From assembly GCF_038502225.1 (NCBI RefSeq), contig NC_091300.1, positions 46,755,954 to 46,819,953 on the forward strand: a DNA stretch of 64,000 bases, read 5' to 3'. The position numbers and the translations under genes were made by a program. The notes beneath the pieces were generated by a model. The model saw only the letters and a list, made by a program, of their open reading frames with translations. It was not told the origin of the DNA and searched no databases. Below are positions 1 to 6,692 of the stretch, in pieces. How positions within the stretch are numbered: the stretch's first letter is position 1; the number at the start of each line of letters is the position of its first letter. The stretch is from Cherax quadricarinatus (taxonomy: Eukaryota; Arthropoda; Malacostraca; Decapoda; Parastacidae).

Positions 1-500
1 TCTCCAGAGAGAAAAAAGGTCAAATAATAACGATCCCAAATGAATTAACAGGAGGATAAATCATCTATTAGGGAGGAAAAGAGGAATTTATAGGCTCATC
101 AAGACAGGAGAGGTTAACCTTACTGACCAATATGTTCGGTTTAAAAGAAAAGTAAAAAATGGGATTAGAAAGGCTAAACATGACTATGAAATTCGAGTTG
201 CTAACGAATCAAAGACTAATCCAAAAGGGTTCTTTCAAGTGTATAGGACGAAGGTGAGGGGAAAATTAGGACCTCTGAAAATTGCGAATGGAGAGCTAAC
301 GGATAACTAACTGGAAATGCGTTCTCTATTTAATGACTGTCTTTGTCAGTATTTACACGAGAAGACATAAATGAGATTCCAGAAATTAACAATTATTCAA
401 TTCCTTAAGAATTCAAATTAACTAATATTACTGTCACGACGGACATGGTTATCAAACAGGGGACCCGACGAGTTGTTTTCCAGGATACTTAAAGAATACA
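1..500 (+). pseudogene. Family-2 CR1 ORF2 fragment, degenerate
   Basis: The translation matches the region between the endonuclease and RT domains of the family-2 ORF2 copies elsewhere in the window (motifs ESKTNPKGFFQVYR and KRDYEIRVANE, then a GPDELFSRILKE-like piece). There are in-frame stops and a deletion near 455-462 where the copy at 23700 has extra sequence. Both ends are missing: the left one at the window edge, the right one where the next CR1 begins. It is not functional. Confidence 0.8.
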
Positions 501-502
501 TG

Positions 503-2818
503 GGGGTGGGAGCACTGGCCAACGCAGTGGAGGGAGCTGTTAGGTCTTTAAACTAGGAATAGTTAGTGGTATGGGTTTTGGCGGGAAAACTGTGAAGTCG
601 CAGGGTAGTAACATGAGTACTAGGAGAACTAGTAATAGGCAAAATGAGGTGGATATTGGAAAGCCAGTGGCACTAATTGACAAGGACAGTAATAGGTTTA
701 GTGGAATAACAGAAAGGAGCAGGAAGGGAAAAGAGAGTGGAGGGTCATTAAAAATTTATTACACAAATAGTCGCAGTGCTAGGAATAAGATGGACGAGTT
801 GAGACTAGTTGCTAGTGCAGGTAACATAGATGTATTTGCCATTACTGAGACGTGGTTTAATTCAAAAAGTCGGGACATGCCTGCAGAATGTCACATTCAG
901 GGTTTTAAATTGTTCCAAGTAGATAGAAGTATCAGGAAGGGGGGTGGGGTGGCATTGTATGTCCGAGATCGCTTGAACTGTTGCATAAAAACGGGTATTA
1001 AGTCTGAAGTAACACATACAGAGTCTGTTTGGATAGAATTTTCAGAGGGGCATGAAAAATTAATTTTAGGTGTGATATACCGTCCCCCAAATTTAGATAG
1101 GGACCAAGGGAGACTACTATGGGAGGAAATTGTTAGGGCCACAAGGCACGATAATGTAGTAATTCTAGGAGACTTTAACTTTAGTCATATTGATTGGAAT
1201 TTCTTGACTGGGAATTTAGAATCATACGATTTCTTAGAAGTAGTTCAGGATTGTTTTTTGAAGCAGTTTGTGACAGAACCTACAAGGGGAAATAACCTGC
1301 TTGACTTAGTTCTGGCAAACAATGAATCCCTTGTTAATAATTTAGAAGTTTCAGAGGAACTGGGCGCTAGCGACCACAAATCAATTACATTTAGAATTGA
1401 ATGGAAGTATGATAGTAGGGATAACTCAGTAACAGTCCCAGATTTTCGCTTAGCAGATTACGATGGGCTTAGAGAACACTTATCATCTGTTGACTGGGGT
1501 AACGAAGAGAGCTATCAATATGACAGTTTTCTGAACACAATACATGCTGCTCAAAGAACGTTTATCCCTTATAAGGAAATTAGATCAAATAGAAATGACC
1601 CAAAATGGATGAATAATAGGCTGAAATATCTACTAGGGCATAAGAAAGGAATTTATAGGCGTATCAAAAGAGGCGAGGGTCATCTTATGAATCAGTATAT
1701 TGACATTAAGAGGGACATTAAAAAGGGGATAAGAAAAGCTAAAAGGGACTATGAAATTAAAGTTGCTAGGGATTCTAAAACTAACCCAAAAAGTTTTTTC
1801 CAGGTCTATAGAGCAAAAGTCAGAGATAAGATAGGTCCCCTTAAAAATAACTATGGGCATCTTACTGACAAAGAGAATGAAATGTGCTCGATTTTAAATA
1901 ATTATTTTCTCTCGGTTTTTACACAGGAAGACACTAATAATATTCCGGTAATTAATTTTTATAGTGGATCAGAAGAAGATAAATTATGCAACATCATAGT
2001 CACTAGTGAAATGGTTGTGAAGCAGATAGACCGACTGAAGCAAAATAAGTCACCTGGTCCTGATGAGGTTTTTTCAAGGGTTCTAAAGGAATGCAAAATG
2101 GAAGTCTGTGAACCATTAACTAATATTTTTAATTTATCTCTTCAAACAGGTGTAGTGTCTGATATGTGGAAGATGGCTAATGTAATTCCTATTTTTAAAA
2201 CAGGGGACAAGTCGTTACCGTCAAATTACCGCCCAATAAGCCTGACCTCAATTGTAGGCAAGTTGCTAGAGTCAATTATAGCTGAGGTTATAAGAAGCCA
2301 TCTCGATAAGCATAGCTTGATTAATGATACTCAGCATGGATTCACAAGAGGCCGGTCTTGTATAACTAATTTATTAACTTTCTTCAGTAAAGCTTTTGAG
2401 GCTGTTGACCACGATAAAGAATTTGATATTGTTTGCTTAGATTTTAGTAAGGCATTTGATAGAGTTCCACACAAAAGACTGTTGAAGAAAGTAGCAGCTC
2501 ATGGCATTGGGGGAAGGGTGCTCTCGTGGATCGAGTCATGGCTCACAGACAGGAAGCAGAGAGTGTCCATAAATGGGGTTAAATCCGAGTGGGGTTCAGT
2601 AACAAGTGGCGTTCCACAGGGATCAGTCTTGGGCCCGTTGTTGTTTATAATATATATCAATGATCTTGATGAAGGAATTGCTAGTGATATGAGCAAATTC
2701 GCCGATGACACGAAGATAGGTAGGATAATTGATTCAAACGTAGATGTTAGGGAACTTCAGGAGGATTTAGACAAACTCTACTCTTGGTCAGAAAAGTGGC
2801 AGATGCAGTTCAATGTAG
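503..2818 (+). mobile_element. CR1-clade LINE, truncated at both ends
   Basis: It begins inside ORF1: 503-556 encodes the 17-residue ORF1 C-terminus GVGALANAVEGAVRSLN and then TAG. ORF2 starts 14 nt later at 571, the same spacing as in the full-length family-2 copy at 25219/25204. The element stops abruptly at about 2818, inside ORF2 after the FADD motif. There it meets the C-terminal part of a minus-strand CR1, so two truncated elements are joined tail to tail. Confidence 0.8.
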
Positions 2819-2826
2819 AACACTAA
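571..2826 (+). pseudogene. CR1 ORF2 (EEP endonuclease + reverse transcriptase), 3'-truncated
   Basis: This 751-residue open frame carries an N-terminal EEP (APE-type) endonuclease with NSRSARNK, ITETWF, GVIYRPPN, GDFNF and SDHKS motifs. A reverse transcriptase follows with NYRPISLTSIVGK, LDFSKAFDRVPH (palm A), [14 protein letters not shown] (palm B) and FADDTKIG (catalytic YXDD-type box). Full-length ORF2 in this window is 981 residues, so the thumb and C-terminal 230 residues are missing; the last two residues (EH) come from flanking DNA. The frame is otherwise open, suggesting a young insertion that was later truncated. It would have nicked target DNA and primed reverse transcription. Confidence 0.9.
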
Positions 2827-3490
2827 TGTCTCCATATTCTACTTCTCCAGAGAGTGGAGATTTAAGGCTTTAAGTCTATCTTCATGGAGGTTCCTTACAC
2901 AATCAATCATTTTGTCTAATCCTATCTGTATGTTCTCAGTGAGTCTGTTATCTGTAATCAGAGAAGTTAAAACTACTGAGCAGCATAATCCAAATGAGGC
3001 CTACTGGTGATATGAAAACTGCAAATAACTTGTTCATTGCCCATATTAGAGATAATCAAGTAATCTGTTGTATGTGCCATGAGGCACTGCTGTCTTATTT
3101 AGATTTCTGCTTACCATGACTCCCAAGTCTTTGCATTCTGCATTGCTCTCGCTACTAATTCTAGCTTCGAGGTTATTTTTTCATTACCAAGAGGGCAAAT
3201 TACTATGCCTTCATCCATCGCTTCATCTGCCATTTCTCAGACCAAGACATTAATTTATTCCAAATCGTCCTGGGTTCATTGATATCCTCCATAGGAAATT
3301 GGTCTCAGCCTATCTTTGTATCATCAGCAAACTTACTCATGTCACTAATGTCCCTTCATCAAAGGTCATTAATGTAAAATTATGAACAAGAGGCTCAATA
3401 GTCCTGCGAACATACTATTGACTCAAATGCAAATTTCGATTCCTCCAATATCATGGTAACTCTCTGCTTTCTATTGAAACATGCCATAGT
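2819..3490 (-). pseudogene. CR1 ORF2 C-terminal segment, decayed
   Basis: On the minus strand this reads as the region after the RT palm (GNEN..., an ECEKDLGVMVSRNLK-like stretch, then RNLHEDRLKALNLHSLE). Several stops and indels are present. It continues the frame order of the segment at 4336-4611 across the PLE insertion. It ends at about 2819 with the equivalent of RGDLIEVY, where the opposing plus-strand CR1 begins. Confidence 0.65.
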
Positions 3491-3555
3491 ACAAATATTG
3501 GTAATAAATCTGCAAAGTTGGTTTAAAGACCATCAATAACCACTCTCTATATATT

Positions 3556-3599
3556 ACTAAATGAAAAACGTTTCGGTCTGGACCTGAGTCACTCTAACA
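3556..3599 (-). ncRNA. Degenerate delta-family hammerhead-like motif
   Basis: The minus strand retains GGUCC/(G)ACC stem II and GAAACGUUUU, but the core reads GUGACUCA rather than the delta consensus GUGAUCAA. The stem I flanks are damaged. It is recognisable only by comparison with the two intact delta copies. Confidence 0.4.
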
Positions 3600-3894
3600 G
3601 AGTGAAGAAGCATTTCCATCATATGGGCGGAGAGTGAGATGTGACACGTGACCTGAGAATGTCGCCAAGAACATAGAATGGAGAGACACTGTAGAAGCTC
3701 TGCATTGTGAGCAGGTCCTTATCCAAAACAACCTCTGCCTGATGGGATAGTGACCAGTAAATCTGTGTAGCTTTCCATGTTGTTGCTGGGTTGGTGCTGC
3801 TTAAAGTATCATGTAGCTATTAATCATTTTGAAATTTGTAGTTTGATGTGCATTCCTCGTATCAGTGACGGTGTTGTTGAAGACTTAGCACAAA

Positions 3895-4309
3895 TCGGCG
3901 CGTCTGAGGTCTGGTTCGGTGAGAACAGTTGCCTCAGTTCCAGGTTCATCATGCCCCGTGAGTCCTGTGGAGGACACAGGCGTACCCATATCAATCTCTA
4001 TGAAGCGTTTCGATGCTCACTCGGCGGACTACCAAGGTCTCCTTTCATCTCGCCTACTATATTTCTTCAGGACAGAACTTGCAGAAATTCAGTGTAGACG
4101 CCTGCTGCAAGAAGATTCAGGTGTCAGAGGGCTGCGTTTAGTAGTGAGGTCTTTGATAGAGGATGTGTTTATGGTGGAAACGATGATGTTACTCATAGCA
4201 AGTGCCCGGCGAGTATTCGTGGCAACATCGCCACATGGGAGTACTATGAACTGTTTAGGGGGCTGTTCCATGGGCGGTTTGTTGAGGATAGCTTGTGCCT
4301 TGAGTCTGT
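3895..4309 (-). pseudogene. PLE linker and GIY-YIG endonuclease remnant
   Basis: The minus strand encodes RHVSKHRLKAQAIL..., FIVLPC and RRALAMSNI followed by SSIKDL. This matches the pattern of the linker between RT and endonuclease in Penelope-like elements (hydrophobic LPY/LPC, an R-rich helix, then a short 'I/LKDL' motif). After a frameshift near 4095 come GVYTEFLQ and VGEMKGDLGSPPSEHRN. I read these as a decayed GIY-YIG core (GVYTIPC..C; VGET.RDL..R.SEH). Stops and frameshifts rule out function. Assignment rests on motif spacing and on the adjacent delta pseudo-LTR. Confidence 0.6.
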
Positions 4310-4335
4310 GTTTGCTTACGTGTCTTTCTAAACCA

Positions 4336-4611
4336 AGCCATGCCTCAATCCATGCTAGAACTTTACCTCCTATACCATGAGCTGCCACTTTTCTTAAGAG
4401 TCTCTTGTGAGGTACTCTGTCGAAGGCTTTACTAAAATCCAAATAAACAATATCATATTCCTTATCACTGTCAACTGCCTCAAATGTTCTATTGAAGAAC
4501 GTCAGTAAGTTTGTCAGGCAGGAACGACCTCTCGTGAATCCATGCTGAGATTCATTTATCAAGTTATGCTCCTCAAGGTGACTTCTGATAATGTCAGCTA
4601 TAATTGATTCT
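4336..4611 (-). pseudogene. Host CR1 1 ORF2 segment (RT palm A region)
   Basis: This is a clean RT segment: NESQHGFTRGRSCLTNLLTF, then YLDFSKAFDRVPHKRLLRK, then GIGGKVLAWIEAWL. It is cut on its left by the delta PLE at 4335 and on its right by the PLE insertion that starts at 4612. Confidence 0.8.
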
Positions 4612-4651
4612 GGTTTAGAAAGACACGTAAGCAAACACTATAACATATTTA

Positions 4652-4691
4652 TTAGAAAACGTTTCGGTCCTGGGACCTTGATCACTTCTAA
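4652..4691 (-). ncRNA. Hammerhead-like ribozyme, delta family (inverted arm)
   Basis: Minus-strand order: stem I UUAGAA, core GUGAUCA plus A, stem II GGUCC/GGACC, GAAAC, GU-U cleavage triplet, stem I UUCUAA. Stem I pairs perfectly over 6 bp. The core replaces C3 and G8 of the canonical CUGANGA by G3 and C8, which preserves the Watson-Crick pair known between these positions in the hammerhead fold. Cleavage is predicted, not shown. Confidence 0.6.
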
Positions 4692-4708
4692 CATACAGAG
4701 GTAGAAAG

Positions 4709-4784
4709 ACATTATATATATAGGCGGAGAGTGAGATGTGACGCACGTGCGTCACATCTCACTCTCCGCCTATATATATAATGT
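4709..4784. repeat. Near-perfect palindrome at the delta arm junction
   Basis: The sequence around acgcacgtgcgt reads the same on both strands outward through gtcacatctcactctccgcc and a TATATATATA run. It marks where the inverted delta arm meets the sense arm. The TATATATA run lies upstream of each delta ribozyme and may be the pseudo-LTR promoter. Confidence 0.8.
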
Positions 4785-4817
4785 GGAAAAAGACACTTAT
4801 GTACAGTTCAGGACATT

Positions 4818-4863
4818 TATTGAAGGAAACGTTTCGCCACGAGTGGCTTCTTCAGTCCTAATA
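4818..4863 (-). ncRNA. Hammerhead-like ribozyme, gamma family (inverted arm)
   Basis: Core CUGAAGA plus A, stem II GCCAC/GUGGC with a 2-nt loop, GAAAC, cleavage triplet GUU. Stem I is GGA/UCC, an internal loop, then UAUUA opposite CAAUA with one mismatch. An AATAAA follows 1 nt into the downstream sequence. A TATATATA run lies upstream near 4890. Confidence 0.65.
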
Positions 4864-4996
4864 CAGAGAAAACTAAGAAAACACACATATATATAGTGGT
4901 GGGAGTCAGGTGAGGTGAAGCGTGGGTAGAGGTGGTAATAGTAGTAGTAGTAGTAATGGAACTAAGGAGGTGAGGTTAGAGAGGGACCTGCTGGCA

Positions 4997-5206
4997 TCAA
5001 GTAACACCAGTTCCCAGGATGGGTAATATCCTCTTGCTTAGTAATTTTGAAATACTGTAACTACCGGATTTTTGCTTTATAGTGTTACTGACAGAAATTA
5101 GTGCAGCTTCAATGCATTTTCTCCGTCTTAAGTCGTCTTCTTTAATAACTAGTTTAGCTTCATTGAATTTCATGAGGTGTACAACATCGTCTCTATGTTG
5201 AACACA
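4997..5206 (-). pseudogene. PLE GIY-YIG domain C-terminal end (inverted arm)
   Basis: The frame encodes CVQHRDDVVHLMKF, then RRRKCIEAALISVSN, and ends with LLSKRILPILGTGVT. It aligns with the end of the beta-type GIY-YIG fragment at 14686-14998 (ACVQHRNSHNHLINY, RRILESSLISISDN, PLAKKLL). The conserved acidic E in 'E.(A/S)LI' is the metal-binding glutamate position of GIY-YIG nucleases. The N-terminal catalytic half is absent. Confidence 0.7.
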
Positions 5207-5416
5207 TGTGTTCAACATAGAGACGATGTTGGACACCTCATGAAATTCAATGAAGCTAAACTAGTTATTAAAGAAGACGACTTAAGACGGAGAAAATGCA
5301 TTGAAGCTGCACTAATTTCTGTCAGTAACACTATAAAGCAAAAATCCGGTAGTTACAGTATTTCAAAATTACTAAGCAAGAGGATATTACCCATCCTGGG
5401 AACTGGTGTTACTTGA
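5207..5416 (+). pseudogene. PLE GIY-YIG domain C-terminal end (sense arm)
   Basis: This is the mirror copy of 4997-5206, differing by one residue near the palindrome centre (VVH versus VGH). The stop codon is followed by a 100-bp 3' UTR and a TATATAT run. The GIY-YIG core motifs were lost at the palindrome centre, so neither arm encodes a complete nuclease. Confidence 0.7.
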
Positions 5417-5524
5417 TGCCAGCAGGTCCCTCTCTAACCTCACCTCCTTAGTTCCATTACTACTACTACTACTATTACCACCTCTACCCACGCTTCACCT
5501 CACCTGACTCCCACCACTATATAT

Positions 5525-6020
5525 GAACATTAAAATGGTATAAAATACCGACAGATTGTTAGGTAAGACACATATGCAACAGTTAGGTATCTTTATTTTG
5601 AAACGTTTCGCCTACACAGTAGGCTTCTTCAGTCGAGTACAGAAAAGTTGATAGAAGCAGAAGATACTTGAAGACGATGTAATCAGTCCATCACCCTTAA
5701 AGTTTTGAGGTGGTCAGTCCCTCAGTCTGGAGAAGAGCATTGTTCCGTTGTCTGAAACAATATGAAGTTGAAGTGACAGAATCGGGCCTTATATAGTGCC
5801 AGGAGGTGAGACGTAGGTTGATTTGGGAGGGCAGGTCCTTCTCAAACCCAGCCGTTCTCACTAGTAGAGGTTGTCGAAGTAGATGGTCTGTACCAAGATA
5901 CCCTTGTGTTGCAGTGTCTGACAGAATGAACATTAAAATGGTATAAAATACCGACAGATTGTTAGGTAAGACACATATGCAACAGTTAGGTATCTTTATT
6001 TTGAAACGTTTCGCCTACAC
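5525..6020 (-). repeat. Beta-family unit in tandem, 403-bp period
   Basis: gaacattaaaatggtataaa begins at 5525 and again at 5928, so the unit length is 403 bp and about 1.2 units are present. On the minus strand each unit has a TATA-like box (CTATATAAGG, 5787-5796), then a hammerhead-like motif, AATAAA, the GTTGCATATGTGTCT motif and the tail hairpin. This parallels the 378-bp alpha unit at 15852-23313. Confidence 0.75.
5594..5639 (-). ncRNA. Hammerhead-like ribozyme, beta family
   Basis: Core CUGAAGA plus A, stem II GCCUAC/GUAGGC closed by UGU, GAAAC and GUU triplet. Stem I is weaker than in the beta copy at 14569 (GA/UC plus a distal UA pair). A second beta copy at 5997-6020 is cut off inside stem II. 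Confidence 0.6.
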
Positions 6021-6022
6021 TG

Positions 6023-6068
6023 TATTAGGACTGAAGAAGCCACTCGTGGCGAAACGTTTCCTTTAATA
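6023..6068 (+). ncRNA. Hammerhead-like ribozyme, gamma family (sense arm)
   Basis: Stem I UAUUA+GGA pairs with UCC+UAAUA across a small internal loop. The core is CUGAAGA plus A, stem II GCCAC/GUGGC, then GAAAC and GUU. Predicted cleavage is after 6058. The downstream AATAAA overlaps the end of stem I. Confidence 0.7.
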
Positions 6069-6164
6069 AATGTCCTGAACTGTACATAAGTGTCTTTTTC
6101 CACATCTTGTCGGTATCACCATACCATTCCCCCTATATATATAATGTCTTTCTACCTCTGTATG

Positions 6165-6204
6165 TTAGAAGTGATCAAGGTCCCAGGACCGAAACGTTTT
6201 CTAA
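6165..6204 (+). ncRNA. Hammerhead-like ribozyme, delta family (sense arm)
   Basis: Stem I UUAGAA/UUCUAA (6 bp), core GUGAUCA plus A, stem II GGUCC/GGACC, GAAAC, GUU triplet with predicted cleavage after 6198. The 3/8 core pair is G-C instead of C-G. AATAAA follows directly. Confidence 0.65.
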
Positions 6205-6289
6205 TAAATATGTTATAGTGTTTGCTTACGTGTCTTTCTAAACCAACTTGTCGGTATTTATTACCAAGGTTTATACCATAATTGATTCT

Positions 6290-6515
6290 AATAACTTGCC
6301 CACTATAGATGTCAGGCTTATTGGACGGTAATTTGAAGGAGTGGACTTATCCCCTGATTTGAATATAGGAACCACATTACCCATCTTCCACATCTCTGGC
6401 ACAACACTGGTAAGGATGGACGCATTGAATACACTCGTTAATGGCTGACTAAGCTCCATCTTGCATTCCTTAAGTACCCTTGAAAACAACTCATCGGGTC
6501 CCGGGGACTTATTTT
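6290..6515 (-). pseudogene. Host CR1 1 ORF2 segment (RT fingers)
   Basis: It encodes FSRVLKECKMELSQPLTS, WKMGNVVPIFKSGD and NYRPISLTSIVGKLLES. Its left end is the PLE target duplication and its right end is the insertion point of CR1 copy A. Confidence 0.8.
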
Positions 6516-6545
6516 AAGAACATAAGAACATAAGAACGAAGGAAC
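6516..6545 (-). repeat. CR1 3'-terminal octamer tail
   Basis: On the minus strand the element ends in repeated GTTCTTAT units preceded by gttccttc. The same tail ends copy B (17458-17485) and the plus-strand CR1 at 14175-14202. CR1 elements are known to end in short tandem repeats instead of poly(A). Confidence 0.85.
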
Positions 6546-6692
6546 ACTGCAGAAGGCCCACTGGCCCATGCGAGGCAGGTCCAAGTCTCCTACCGGCTTA
6601 AGCCAATGCACCCAACCTAGTCAGGTCAGGTCACATTGACTTAAGGGAGGAACACGGCAACCGACCTGTTAGCACAAGCTATCAGGTCTAAC

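Larger units (their letters stand above)
3478..4335 (-). mobile_element. Delta-family PLE, 5'-truncated and decayed
   Basis: Read on the minus strand it starts with a short inverted arm (4310-4335, matching the delta arm that begins at 4612). It continues through a PLE linker and GIY-YIG remnant, a CTCTCCGCC promoter-like region and a degraded hammerhead (about 3556-3599), and ends in a recognisable delta tail at about 3478-3525. It interrupts host CR1 1 between ORF2 pieces. A possible decayed TSD (aagccatgcc at the right, aacatgcc at the left) is only approximate. Confidence 0.6.
4893..5523. repeat. 630-bp near-perfect palindrome of PLE 3' ends
   Basis: Two arms of about 314 bp meet with no spacer at 5206/5207 (gaacacatgtgttc). 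I saw about one mismatch near the centre and a 2-bp length difference in the terminal TA run. Each arm holds the end of a GIY-YIG reading frame, its stop codon and a short 3' UTR with a trinucleotide repeat. The arrangement is head to head and fits an inverted, 5'-truncated PLE copy. Confidence 0.9.
4785..6131 (+). mobile_element. Gamma-family PLE insertion with 16-bp TSD
   Basis: The 16-mer cctatatatataatgt is duplicated at 4769-4784 and 6132-6147, showing insertion into the promoter-like part of the delta PLE. The inverted arm begins ggaaaaagacac, which is exactly the base before the tail on the other strand. The sense arm ends in the tail hairpin (ggtatcaccatacc). Between them is a large palindrome of GIY-YIG coding ends (4893-5523) and a beta-type segment (5525-6020) that replaces about 23 bp of the gamma sense arm. 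Confidence 0.8.
4612..6277 (+). mobile_element. Delta-family PLE insertion with 12-bp TSD
   Basis: The 12-mer ataattgattct flanks the insertion (4600-4611 and 6278-6289), and the uninterrupted host copy near 23470 has it once. The left side is an inverted delta arm that starts with ggtttagaaagacac. The right side is the sense arm ending in the tail hairpin GGTATTTATTACC and then ttataccat. The two arms meet in a palindrome near 4745. A gamma PLE (4785-6131) is inserted in the sense arm. No coding sequence of delta itself remains. Confidence 0.8.

Noticed and set aside
3777..4380. Plus-strand frames of 106 and 153 codons
   Set aside because: They lie antisense to the PLE GIY-YIG remnant and CR1 RT, and contain no recognisable domain.
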